The notes: a model not told the origin generated them from the letters alone. Positions 1 through 7,056 are shown, numbered from the stretch's first letter. The stretch: DNA of 10,825 nucleotides from SZUA-217 sp036446835 (GCA_036446835.1 JAZFTT010000118.1:1-10825); one strand, 5' to 3'. A program made the numbers and translations.

Positions 1-11
1 CGGGCCATGCG

Positions 12-17
12 TATACT
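12..17 (+). promoter_or_regulatory. possible -10 element upstream of nuoA
   Basis: The hexamer TATACT differs from the sigma-70-type consensus TATAAT at one position. It would place a transcript start near base 24, about 28 bases before the preferred nuoA start. A matching -35 element would lie outside the window, so this cannot be tested here. A single hexamer is weak evidence. Confidence 0.25.
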
Positions 18-51
18 CGCCGCCGGTCCCAACACAGCGAGTCATAGAGGC

Positions 52-417
52 ATGAGCACGTACTTCGAGAGTTATCTGACTGTGGGCGCCTTTGCTGCGC
101 TTGGTGCTGTCCTGGTTCTCGGGATGCTGGGTGTCGCCTCGATTCTGCGACCCAACAATCCCACCAAAGCCAAACGACTCACCTACGAGTGTGGGGTTGA
201 TGCCGTGGGGTCAGGATGGAGCCAGACTCACATTCGGTACTACGTTTTCGGTCTCCTCTTCCTCATCTTCGACGTGGAGGCGGTGTTCCTCTTTCCCTGG
301 GCGATCAGGCTCGAGGAGCTGGGCATGTTTGGCCTTGTGGAGATGCTCGTCTTCATCGGCGTGCTGTTGCTCGGGCTGATTTATGCCATCCGGAAGGGAG
401 TCCTGGAGTGGGAGTAG
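52..417 (+). CDS. nuoA: NADH-quinone oxidoreductase subunit A (NuoA)
   Basis: Small membrane subunit (121 aa from this start, close to the usual ~120) that wraps around NuoH where the peripheral and membrane arms join. Three hydrophobic segments are visible, near residues 11-32, 63-84 and 91-112. The long first loop carries the family motif YECG (residues 45-48), and the second segment ends in FDVEAVFLFPWA, the hallmark acidic stretch of the family. The C-terminus RKGVLEWE is also typical. I chose the ATG at 52 because the distance from Met to YECG then fits other NuoA proteins. An in-frame ATG at 7 would add 15 unconserved residues and cover the possible -10 element. A GTG at 82 is too short for the first membrane helix. 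AGAGG at 46-50 lies only one base before this ATG, so the start is not certain. The stop overlaps nuoB by 10 bases. Confidence 0.93.
   Translation: MSTYFESYLTVGAFAALGAVLVLGMLGVASILRPNNPTKAKRLTYECGVDAVGSGWSQTHIRYYVFGLLFLIFDVEAVFLFPWAIRLEELGMFGLVEMLVFIGVLLLGLIYAIRKGVLEWE
395..400 (+). promoter_or_regulatory. ribosome binding site deciding the nuoB start
   Basis: AGGGAG lies 7 bases before the GTG at 408, inside the end of nuoA. It supports GTG 408 over any upstream in-frame codon; the long open stretch before it in this frame is only a shadow of nuoA. Confidence 0.65.
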
Positions 418-905
418 TCCAGAAATTCGGAGTTCCCAAGCCTGTTTCCTGGCTGCTCAATTGGTCCCGTAAATACTCGCTCTGGATGTTCCAGTTCGGT
501 CTCGCCTGCTGCGCGATCGAAATGATGGCCGCTTCCGGCCCACGCTATGACTTCATGCGTTTCGGGATCATCCCCCTCCCGGCTTCACCCCGGCAAGCGG
601 ACCTGATGGTGGTGGCGGGCACTGTCACCGACAAGATGGCTCCATCGATCCGGCGTCTCTACGACCAGATGCCGGAGCCCAAGTACGTCATCTCCATGGG
701 CTCCTGTGCCAACTGTGGCGGCCCCTACTGGGACTCCTATTCGGTCACCAAAGGAGTTGACCAGCTTTTGCCCGTCGATGTGTACGTCCCCGGTTGCCCT
801 CCCCGGCCGGAGGCGCTGATGGACGGAATTGTTCTCTTGCAGCAGATCATTCAGGGCGAGAACATCAAAGAGAAGTGGAATCAGCGTGACCTCGAGCCCG
901 TCTGA
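408..905 (+). CDS. nuoB: NADH-quinone oxidoreductase subunit B (NuoB), cluster N2 carrier
   Basis: Peripheral-arm subunit, 165 aa, that holds the terminal 4Fe-4S cluster N2 and passes electrons to quinone at the NuoB/NuoD interface. The tandem cysteine pair of the family is in GLACCAIEMM (Cys34, Cys35); the other expected ligands are Cys100 in GSCANCGG and Cys130 in VPGCPPRPEAL. The spacing Cys35-Cys100 (65) equals that of the E. coli and Thermus proteins. Cys100-Cys130 is 30 rather than the usual 29, with one extra residue in GGPYWDSYSV. Cys103 stands where Ser is common. The wording of this stretch resembles what I recall of the second nuo cluster of Streptomyces. It starts with GTG inside nuoA and ends 20 bases inside nuoC, so coupled translation is likely. 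No signal peptide or membrane span is expected or seen. Confidence 0.95.
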   Translation: MGVVQKFGVPKPVSWLLNWSRKYSLWMFQFGLACCAIEMMAASGPRYDFMRFGIIPLPASPRQADLMVVAGTVTDKMAPSIRRLYDQMPEPKYVISMGSCANCGGPYWDSYSVTKGVDQLLPVDVYVPGCPPRPEALMDGIVLLQQIIQGENIKEKWNQRDLEPV

Positions 906-1473
906 CACCGAAGCAGCGGTTCACCGGCTCCAGGAGTTCGCTGACTCCGCTGCAGAGGCGGTCGGCGGCGAGGCCGAGGTCCAATTCGACACCATCAAGT
1001 TGCGGGTGTCCGCCGACAAATGGGTTGACGCACTCACCACGGCTCGAGACGACCTCGATCTGGTGTTCTTCTCCTGGCTCTCCGCAATCGACTGGGCCAA
1101 TGATGTAGAGGCTGGAGATCCTCTCAAGGAGGAGATTGAGGAGCGGATCGAGCTCCTTTGCACGGTGTGCGACCTGACGGAGGGGCGTCGTGTCACGTTT
1201 TCGACCGACCTACCGACCGAAAAGCCATCGGTGGCCAGCATCGTCGAGGTCTATGTGGGGGCCAACTGGCACGAGAGGGAAGCGGCCGAGATGTTTGGCA
1301 TCACCTTCGAGGGTCATCCCGATCCAGGGCCTCTCTATCTACCGGAGTCGTTCCTGGGCAACCCTCTCAAGAAGAGCTATCCGCTGTTGAGTCGCGAGGT
1401 GAAACCGTGGCCCGGCACCGTCGACGTCGAGGCCATGCCAGAAAAGGCATCGACCGAAAACCCGGAAGCGTGA
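886..1473 (+). CDS. nuoC: NADH-quinone oxidoreductase subunit C (NuoC, 30-kDa family)
   Basis: Peripheral-arm structural subunit without cofactors that supports NuoD and NuoI; 195 aa from the preferred start. The 30-kDa subunit signature is visible as HEREAAEMFGITFEGHPDP (beginning near residue 125), followed by LYLPESF and the basic KKSYPL stretch. The alpha/beta core starts near residue 35 and includes FSWLSAIDW, the usual 'L-x-D/A-ID' strand. nuoC is separate from nuoD, unlike the fused nuoCD of E. coli. The GTG at 886 overlaps nuoB by 20 bases and gives a family-like N-terminus; an ATG at 829 would add 19 Ser/Arg-rich residues read through nuoB and is rejected. A purine-rich stretch (868-880) precedes the GTG, but its Shine-Dalgarno match is only moderate, so the exact start is uncertain. 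The Glu/Pro-rich tail (last ~20 residues) looks unstructured. Confidence 0.92.
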   Translation: MTSSPSDTEAAVHRLQEFADSAAEAVGGEAEVQFDTIKLRVSADKWVDALTTARDDLDLVFFSWLSAIDWANDVEAGDPLKEEIEERIELLCTVCDLTEGRRVTFSTDLPTEKPSVASIVEVYVGANWHEREAAEMFGITFEGHPDPGPLYLPESFLGNPLKKSYPLLSREVKPWPGTVDVEAMPEKASTENPEA

Positions 1474-2666
1474 TGGTCACAGATAACGATCTGGTCAAGC
1501 ATCTGAGCGAGGCACAGGTCTCGGTCGAGCTTCAGACCGAGGACATGACCCTCAACATCGGCCCTCAGCACCCTTCAACTCATGGAGTGCTTCGACTCGT
1601 CGCTCGTGTGAGCGGTGAGCGATGCTTCGACGTCAAGCCGGTGATCGGATACATGCATCGTGGGTATGAGAAGCTGTCCGAGGTACGAACATATCCCCAG
1701 ATCACGGCTCTCATCAATCGGATCGATTGGGTCTCCGGATACGCCAACGAGATTCCGTTCATCGTCGCTGCCGAGAAATTGATGGATGTCGAGGTGCCTG
1801 AGCGTGCTCAATACATCCGGGTAATTCTCACCGAAATGGCACGTGTCTCTTCCCACCTCGTATTCATGGCCTCGTACCCCCTCGAACTTGGTGCTGCAAC
1901 GCCTCTGTTCTTCGCCCTACGTGACCGAGAGCGGGTTCTCGACCTCATCGAGGGTGTTACCGGTGGTCGATTCCACCCCAACTTCAACCGTATCGGCGGG
2001 GTCAAGCCCAACGCCGGATCGGGACCGATTACCAAGAAGACTCCTCAGGATCTTCCAGCGGGCTTTCTTGGCGAGACTCGTGATGCCATGAGCGTGGTCC
2101 TGGATACCTGTGAGGAGATCGAAGACTTGGTGGCAGGAAACGAGATCTTCCGGGCTCGGACCAAGGGGATCGGCGTCCTTCCCCCCGAGGTAGGTGCCGC
2201 CTTTGGCGTCTCCGGACCAAATCTTCGGGCATCAGGTGTGAAATTCGACCTGCGCAAAGTCGAGGATTACCTGCCTTATAACAAGTTCGACTTCGATGTC
2301 GTGGTTGGCGAGAACGGTGACTGCTGGGACCGTTGGTGGGTGCGTCTCGAGGAGATTCGAGAGTCCGCCAAGATCATCCAGCAGGCCGTCGATGGGATTC
2401 CTCCATCCGGGCCGCTTCAGGCAAAGGTCCCCAAGGTCATCAAGGTTCCCAAAGGCGAGACTTACGTGCGAGCCGAGAATCCAAAGGGGGAAATGGGCTA
2501 CTACATCGTCTCGGACGGCGGGCCCGGGCCATATCGGTTGAAGATCCGCTCCGCGAGCTTCTCCAACATCTCGATATTGTCCTGGATCCTCGAGGGTGTC
2601 TTGGTACCCGACATCATCGCGATCATGGGAAGTCTCGACTTCGTCTTGGGAGACGTGGATCGGTGA
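1473..2666 (+). CDS. nuoD: NADH-quinone oxidoreductase subunit D (NuoD, 49-kDa family) with altered quinone-site residues
   Basis: Subunit, 397 aa, that forms the quinone-headgroup pocket with NuoB; related to the large subunit of NiFe hydrogenases. Visible motifs are GPQHPSTHG (residues 30-38, with the proton-donor His at 37), the 49-kDa signature MHRGYEKLSEVR (61-72), RASGV, YYIVSDGG and the C-terminal SLDFVLGDVDR. The stretch between the central domain and KGETYVR is shorter than in Thermus Nqo4, lacking the insert with the HHFK-like motif, as in cyanobacterial NdhH. Counting 49 residues from His37 reaches Trp86, where the canonical protein has the headgroup-binding Tyr (Thermus Tyr87, bovine Tyr108). 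Glu138 in YPLELG takes the place of the Asp paired with that His (Thermus Asp139). The ATG overlaps the nuoC stop in TGATG; GGAAG at 1464-1468 lies 4 bases upstream. A GTG directly before it (1470) is possible. Confidence 0.96.
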   Translation: MVTDNDLVKHLSEAQVSVELQTEDMTLNIGPQHPSTHGVLRLVARVSGERCFDVKPVIGYMHRGYEKLSEVRTYPQITALINRIDWVSGYANEIPFIVAAEKLMDVEVPERAQYIRVILTEMARVSSHLVFMASYPLELGAATPLFFALRDRERVLDLIEGVTGGRFHPNFNRIGGVKPNAGSGPITKKTPQDLPAGFLGETRDAMSVVLDTCEEIEDLVAGNEIFRARTKGIGVLPPEVGAAFGVSGPNLRASGVKFDLRKVEDYLPYNKFDFDVVVGENGDCWDRWWVRLEEIRESAKIIQQAVDGIPPSGPLQAKVPKVIKVPKGETYVRAENPKGEMGYYIVSDGGPGPYRLKIRSASFSNISILSWILEGVLVPDIIAIMGSLDFVLGDVDR

Positions 2667-3670
2667 CCCAGTTCATTACCGACCTGTTCTCGAATTTCTG
2701 GGTTTCGTTGGCCGGCAAGCTGTTGCTTGTAGCGACGATGGTGCCTGTCATCGGGATGCTGTTGGGATTCGCCGAGATGAAGCTCTCAGCCAAAATGCAG
2801 TCCCGCGTCGGCCCCTACTTCGCAGGGGGGCGCTGGGGGTGGGCCCAGCTGATTGCCGATGGTGTCAAGTTCTTTCAAAAGGAGGACTTGATCCCCGAGG
2901 ATGCCGACAGACCTGTTTTCAAGGCAGCCCCGATTCTCGTGTTGGTTGGGACAGTTTCGCTGTTCCTGGTGATCCCTTTCGGGCCTGGCCTCATCTTCCA
3001 GGATCTCTCGGTTGGCATCTTCTACGCCCTCGCCATCTCTTCGATAGGCACTATCGGTGTTCTGATGGCCGGGTGGTCTTCGGCAAACAAGTACTCGCTG
3101 ATGGGTGGTCTGCGGGCCGCAGGCCAGCTCATTGCCTATGAGCTTCCACTGGTGCTGGCGGTTGTCGGGTCGGTGATCATGGCCGGAACGATGAGCATGA
3201 CCGGGATCGTCGAGGCGCAAATAAGTGCCGGCTTCCCGTTTGTGCTGGTCCAGTTCATCGGTTTCGGGATATTCATGATCGCTGCGTTGGCTGAGCTGTC
3301 CAGAATTCCGTTCGACATGCCCATCGCCGAGTCCGAACTGGTGATGGGGTACGTGACCGAGTACTCGGGCTTTAGATTCCTGTTCTTCTTCCTTGCTGAA
3401 TTCGCCAACATGTTCACGATGTCGGCTATCGCCGCGACGCTGTTTCTCGGCGGCTACTGGCTTCCTTTCGTGCCTGAGTCCACTCTGGAGTTCACCGGTC
3501 CGCTCATCCTCATAGGAAAGGTGTTTCTGCTGACTTTCACCATGATCTGGTTCCGGTGGACCTTCCCCCGCTTCCGCGAGGACCAGTTGCAGACTCTTGC
3601 GTGGAAAGTGCTGATTCCGTTGGCTCTGGCCAACATCGCCATCACCGCGACCCTGAAAGTGGTGCTCTGA
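2663..3670 (+). CDS. nuoH: NADH-quinone oxidoreductase subunit H (NuoH)
   Basis: Membrane subunit, 335 aa with about eight hydrophobic helices, that anchors the peripheral arm, forms the quinone entry channel and links quinone reduction to the pumps through a chain of acidic residues. Family motifs are RVGPYFAGGRWGWAQ (residues 48-62), KEDLIPEDAD (73-82), AGWSSANKYSLMGGLRAAGQ (136-155), YELPL (159-163) and PFDMPIAESELV (216-227) followed by TEYSG. The acidic chain Glu160, Glu211, Glu223, Glu225 and Glu233 is kept. Ile221 replaces the first Glu of the usual PEAE wording (Thermus Nqo8 Glu223). The GTG start shares GTGA with the nuoD stop; GGGAG at 2648-2652 is about 10 bases upstream. It ends in TGATG with nuoI. 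Confidence 0.96.
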   Translation: MTQFITDLFSNFWVSLAGKLLLVATMVPVIGMLLGFAEMKLSAKMQSRVGPYFAGGRWGWAQLIADGVKFFQKEDLIPEDADRPVFKAAPILVLVGTVSLFLVIPFGPGLIFQDLSVGIFYALAISSIGTIGVLMAGWSSANKYSLMGGLRAAGQLIAYELPLVLAVVGSVIMAGTMSMTGIVEAQISAGFPFVLVQFIGFGIFMIAALAELSRIPFDMPIAESELVMGYVTEYSGFRFLFFFLAEFANMFTMSAIAATLFLGGYWLPFVPESTLEFTGPLILIGKVFLLTFTMIWFRWTFPRFREDQLQTLAWKVLIPLALANIAITATLKVVL

Positions 3671-4167
3671 TGACAACCAGCGCCCAACGCACGATCCCCG
3701 GCTCCGGATTGATCAAGGGTCTTGGGGTGACCATCACCACTATGTTCAAGACGATCTTTCTTCCGAAGAAGTACCTGGCAACGGTCAACTACCCGAAGGT
3801 CAAAGAGACTCTTGTGCCCCGGGCGAGAGGGGTCATCGCTCTCGATCAGGATGCCTGCACCGTCTGCATGCTTTGTGCCAGACAGTGCCCTGACTGGTGC
3901 ATCTATATCGAGGGTCACAAGGAGTCCCAGCCACCCTCGAAACCCGGCGGACGTATCAGAGTCAGGGCAGAACTCGACCGATTCGACATCGACTATGCCC
4001 TCTGCATGTACTGCGGTATCTGCGTGGAGGTCTGTCCGTTTGACGCTCTCTTCTGGACTCCCGAATACGAGTACTCCGAGTCGAAGATGGGCAACATGTT
4101 GCATGACATGGATCGTCTGCAGGACTGGATGACGACCGTTCCCGAACCACCCGCGCTGGAGAAATGA
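3670..4167 (+). CDS. nuoI: NADH-quinone oxidoreductase subunit I (NuoI), two 4Fe-4S clusters
   Basis: Ferredoxin-like peripheral-arm subunit, 165 aa, that wires electrons to cluster N2 in NuoB. Two CxxCxxCxxxCP motifs are intact: CTVCMLCARQCP (Cys63, 66, 69, 73) and CMYCGICVEVCP (Cys112, 115, 118, 122). By the usual swap, N6a uses 63/66/69/122 and N6b uses 112/115/118/73. An N-terminal amphipathic region (about residues 12-40) should lie on the membrane surface over NuoH/NuoA. With no NuoG, NuoF or NuoE encoded here, the NuoI clusters would be the outermost iron-sulfur centres and the likely entry point for a one-electron donor such as ferredoxin; that is inference by analogy with cyanobacterial NDH-1. 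The wording around the clusters (CPDWCIYIEGHKE, CPFDALFW) recalls the NuoI of the second Streptomyces nuo cluster, from memory. Start ATG in TGATG with nuoH. Confidence 0.96.
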   Translation: MTTSAQRTIPGSGLIKGLGVTITTMFKTIFLPKKYLATVNYPKVKETLVPRARGVIALDQDACTVCMLCARQCPDWCIYIEGHKESQPPSKPGGRIRVRAELDRFDIDYALCMYCGICVEVCPFDALFWTPEYEYSESKMGNMLHDMDRLQDWMTTVPEPPALEK

Positions 4168-4715
4168 CCTTTCTCGACTGGATCTCTGCACCTGTGAACT
4201 GGGTATTCGCCATTCTCGGAGTTGTCGTGCTCTTCTCTGGTTTCCGCGTCGTCACCTCGAGAAACATCGTTCATGCCGCTCTGTATCTGGTTGGTGCACT
4301 GGCAGGCACCGCTGCCCTCTTCTTGATGCTGTCGGCTGAGTTTGTTGCTTGGGTCTTGGTCCTCGTCTACATCGGCGCCGTGATAGTCCTCTTCCTCTTC
4401 GGGATCATGATCACCCGGGCACCGACCGGACTCGACGAAGGTCTCAGCTCCGATCAGAAGGCTCTACCCGCTCTGCTGGCGTCGGGCGTTTTCGTGATGA
4501 TGTCGTGGGCATCGATCGACGCGTTCGGGGGCCAGCTCATCGGCTCCTCCGGGGAGCCTGTCCCGACTGAGGTCATCGGGGATTCGTTGTTCGGTCGATT
4601 TGTGATCCCCTTCGAAGTGGTGTCCTTCGTCCTGCTCGCGGCGCTCATCGGTGGGATCACCCTTGCCCGACGTGACCTGTCTCCGGCAGAAGAGGAAGAG
4701 AGGTCGGCGGTCTGA
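4164..4715 (+). CDS. nuoJ: NADH-quinone oxidoreductase subunit J (NuoJ)
   Basis: Membrane subunit, 183 aa with five predicted helices, sitting between NuoH/NuoA and NuoK. Its third helix changes shape during turnover (pi-bulge) and helps gate proton-chain connectivity. The family core is visible around VLVLVYIGAVIVLFLFGIM (residues 64-82), with Tyr69 matching the conserved helix-3 tyrosine (Thermus Nqo10 Tyr59). A long loop between about residues 113 and 139 separates the fourth and fifth helices, and the tail (AEEEERSAV) is highly acidic. The ATG overlaps the nuoI stop as ATGA; GGAG at 4158-4161 is very close to it, so initiation probably depends on coupling from nuoI. Confidence 0.94.
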   Translation: MTFLDWISAPVNWVFAILGVVVLFSGFRVVTSRNIVHAALYLVGALAGTAALFLMLSAEFVAWVLVLVYIGAVIVLFLFGIMITRAPTGLDEGLSSDQKALPALLASGVFVMMSWASIDAFGGQLIGSSGEPVPTEVIGDSLFGRFVIPFEVVSFVLLAALIGGITLARRDLSPAEEEERSAV

Positions 4716-5020
4716 TGCTTCTCAGCCAGTTCCTCGTACTTGGAGCGGCGTTGTTCGCCTTTGGCATCTACGGCCTGTTGGTGCGACGCAACATCGTGCT
4801 GATCCTGCTCTCGGTGGAGTTGATGCTCAATGCCGTGAACATCAACCTGATCGCCTTCGAGTCGGTACTCGTCAGCCCCGAAGCGATCGGCCACATATTC
4901 GCCATCTTCGTGATCACGGTGGCCGCCGCGGAGGTCGGTATCGGACTGGCCATCGTCTTGATGATCTTCAGGAACCGTAAGTCCGCCAACGTCGACGATC
5001 TCAATCTGATGCGCTGGTAG
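4715..5020 (+). CDS. nuoK: NADH-quinone oxidoreductase subunit K (NuoK)
   Basis: Small antiporter-like subunit, 101 aa with three helices, that carries two buried glutamates needed for proton transfer between NuoH/NuoJ and NuoN. Both are present: Glu35 in LLSVELMLNAVN and Glu73 in AAAEVGIGLAIVL, matching E. coli Glu36 and Glu72. Length is the same as in other bacteria (about 100 aa). The ATG overlaps the nuoJ stop in TGATG; purine-rich AGAGG and GGCGG stretches lie at 4699-4710. Two bases separate its stop from the nuoL ATG. Confidence 0.96.
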   Translation: MLLSQFLVLGAALFAFGIYGLLVRRNIVLILLSVELMLNAVNINLIAFESVLVSPEAIGHIFAIFVITVAAAEVGIGLAIVLMIFRNRKSANVDDLNLMRW

Positions 5021-5022
5021 AG

Positions 5023-7041
5023 ATGATGAGCCGACTTCTTTTCGCAGCCGAGGAGATCCACGCCGGTGACGGCGGATGGTGGGCCGACACCGCCGGAGTC
5101 ATGCTGGTCCTGCCATTCGTGGCCTTCCTTCTCATCCTGGCGTTCGGGAAGAAGCTGAAGTACAAGGGTGGCGAGATCGCGGTAGCCGCTCTGGCCATCA
5201 ACCTCGTCTGGGCGACGGTCCTGCTTTTGATGAACGCCAATAGTGGAGTTCTCGACCAGATCACGTTCGAGATAGGACACATCGGAAGCGGGCTCGTGTT
5301 CGAGTTGGGCTGGGTGGTCGACGGTCTCTCCATCCTGATGTTCTTCCTGGTCAACTTTGTCGGCCTGGTCGTTTTCGTTTACGCCCTCGGCTACATGAAG
5401 GACGATGTCAGGGTCGACTGGTTCTTTGCCGCTTTCTCTCTGTTTGCGGGGGCGATGTTGGTCCTGGTTGGCGCTCCCAACCTGATTCAGTTGATAATCG
5501 GCTGGGAGGGCGTTGGTCTGGCTTCGTATCTCCTGATCGGCTTCTACTGGGAAGATCTCGACAACGTGAGGGCGGGCAACAAGGCGTTTCTGACCAACAA
5601 GGTCGCCGACGTCGGACTCATCCTCGGTGCCATCCTTGTCGGGGTTTCCATCGGCAGTTGGGACTTCGGAGCCATCGATTTTGCCGCCTTCGAGGGTGCC
5701 CCCGAACTGGCCGCTGTGGCCACTGTGGGCGGTCTACTCCTGTTTTTCGGGGCGATGGGCAAGAGCGCTCAGTTTCCGTTCCATATCTGGCTGCCCGACG
5801 CGATGGCTGGACCGACGCCGGTCTCGGCGCTCATGCACGCGGCCACGATGGTTACGGCCGGGATCTACCTGATGGCCCGCATGTTCCCGCTCTTCGAATA
5901 CATGGCCCAGAACGTACGGATCGTGATGATCGTCATCGGGACGGTCACGCTGTTCGGAGTGGGCCTGCTCGCCATCGTGGCCGACGACATCAAGAGAGTT
6001 CTCGCCTATTCGACGGTCAGCCAACTCGGTTACATGATGACCGCCATTGCCGCGGGGGGATATACCGCAGGAATGTTTCACCTGTTCACTCACGCCTCCT
6101 TCAAGGCCCTGCTGTTTCTGGGTGCCGGATCGGTCATCCATGCGGTTCATTCCAACAACATGAGTGACATGGGAGGTCTGCGGAAGTTCATGCCCACCAC
6201 CTTCTGGACCTGGGTCGTTGGCGCCCTGGCCCTATCCGGAATCGGTCTGTCAGGTTTCTGGTCCAAGGACGAGATCCTCGCCACGATGGGTGAACAGGGG
6301 CTCACTGTCGTCCTCTGGATCTCCATCGCCGGCGCCTTTGTGACCGCCTTCTACATGGCGCGTGCCACGTTCTTGACCTTTTTTGGGACCTATGAGGGTG
6401 ATGGCAAGCCGCATGAATCGCCGCGGATCATGACGGTGCCCCTTGTCATACTGGCGGTGCCGGCCGCTATTGCCGGAGTCCTCAACATTCCCGGCCTCTC
6501 CTTGCCACGATTGGGTAATTTCACCGAGTGGCTCGCGGTCCGCCTGGTGCCCATGGGTGACCACCATGCCGAGGCCATCAACTTCGGTCTTGCCGCGATA
6601 GGCCTGGTCGCCGCGGTGCTGGGAGTCGTGATCGGCTGGCTGATCTACTACCCGGACAAAGAGACACAGCTTCAACGTGATTCCTTTGAGATCCCCGTCC
6701 TCTTCCCGCTCCTCCGCAAGAAGTACTACATCGACGACCTCGCCCTCGGAATCGTTGCGCTGATCAAAGGCCCCCTCGCCCGTCTTGTCGACTGGACCAG
6801 CACCTATGTCATCGATGGCTTTGTCAACGGTGTCGCAAGACTGGTGAAGGGACTCGGCGTGTTTGTCTACGACACCCTCGATCAGCGTGGAGTCGATGGT
6901 GTTTTCAACGGTTTGTCGGCTGCGGCCGACGGTGCCGGATCGGTTGTCCGCAAGTGGCAGTCCGGTCGGGTGCAGCAGTATGCGGCTTCCTTCGTGGCGG
7001 GCGTATTGATCCTTGTAGCCCTGTTCGTGTTTGTGATCTAG
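5023..7041 (+). CDS. nuoL: NADH-quinone oxidoreductase subunit L (NuoL), distal proton pump
   Basis: Distal antiporter-like pump subunit, 672 aa against 613 in E. coli, with about 14 core helices plus the C-terminal lateral helix that runs along the membrane arm. Key residues are kept: Glu162 in GWEGVGLASYLL (E. coli Glu144), Lys247 in GKSAQFPFHIWLPDA (Lys229), His357 and Lys361 in HASFKALLF, and Lys415 in GFWSKDEIL (Lys399). The C-terminal part contains KKYYIDDLALG (565 onward), where the lateral helix begins, and ends with a final anchoring helix in the last ~20 residues. The N-terminus has about 25 polar residues before the first helix. Two adjacent ATGs (5023 and 5026) and a later ATG at 5101, preceded by GGAG at 5095-5098, are alternatives. 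I kept 5023 because it continues the tight gene packing. Confidence 0.95.
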   Translation: MMSRLLFAAEEIHAGDGGWWADTAGVMLVLPFVAFLLILAFGKKLKYKGGEIAVAALAINLVWATVLLLMNANSGVLDQITFEIGHIGSGLVFELGWVVDGLSILMFFLVNFVGLVVFVYALGYMKDDVRVDWFFAAFSLFAGAMLVLVGAPNLIQLIIGWEGVGLASYLLIGFYWEDLDNVRAGNKAFLTNKVADVGLILGAILVGVSIGSWDFGAIDFAAFEGAPELAAVATVGGLLLFFGAMGKSAQFPFHIWLPDAMAGPTPVSALMHAATMVTAGIYLMARMFPLFEYMAQNVRIVMIVIGTVTLFGVGLLAIVADDIKRVLAYSTVSQLGYMMTAIAAGGYTAGMFHLFTHASFKALLFLGAGSVIHAVHSNNMSDMGGLRKFMPTTFWTWVVGALALSGIGLSGFWSKDEILATMGEQGLTVVLWISIAGAFVTAFYMARATFLTFFGTYEGDGKPHESPRIMTVPLVILAVPAAIAGVLNIPGLSLPRLGNFTEWLAVRLVPMGDHHAEAINFGLAAIGLVAAVLGVVIGWLIYYPDKETQLQRDSFEIPVLFPLLRKKYYIDDLALGIVALIKGPLARLVDWTSTYVIDGFVNGVARLVKGLGVFVYDTLDQRGVDGVFNGLSAAADGAGSVVRKWQSGRVQQYAASFVAGVLILVALFVFVI

Positions 7042-7047
7042 GAGAGG
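7040..7047 (+). promoter_or_regulatory. ribosome binding site of nuoM
   Basis: AGGAGAGG begins inside the nuoL stop codon and ends 9 bases before the nuoM ATG. It is the strongest Shine-Dalgarno match in the operon and falls at its widest gap (15 bases), so nuoM can be initiated independently of coupling. Confidence 0.75.
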
Positions 7048-7056
7048 CTGAAAGCA

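Noticed and set aside
7..51. Earlier ATG extending nuoA by 15 residues
   Set aside because: The added residues have no family resemblance, and the distance from Met to the YECG motif fits the start at 52 better.
829..885. Upstream ATG for nuoC
   Set aside because: It adds a Ser/Arg-rich stretch read out of frame through nuoB; the GTG at 886 gives a normal NuoC N-terminus.
2786..3676. 296-codon open frame on the - strand opposite nuoH
   Set aside because: Its composition (His, Arg, Gln, Glu, no hydrophobic core) is that of the antisense of a membrane protein gene, and nuoH covers it with clear family motifs.
3454..4191. 245-codon open frame on the - strand opposite nuoH/nuoI
   Set aside because: It spans the end of nuoH and all of nuoI, both certain genes, and shows no recognisable domain.
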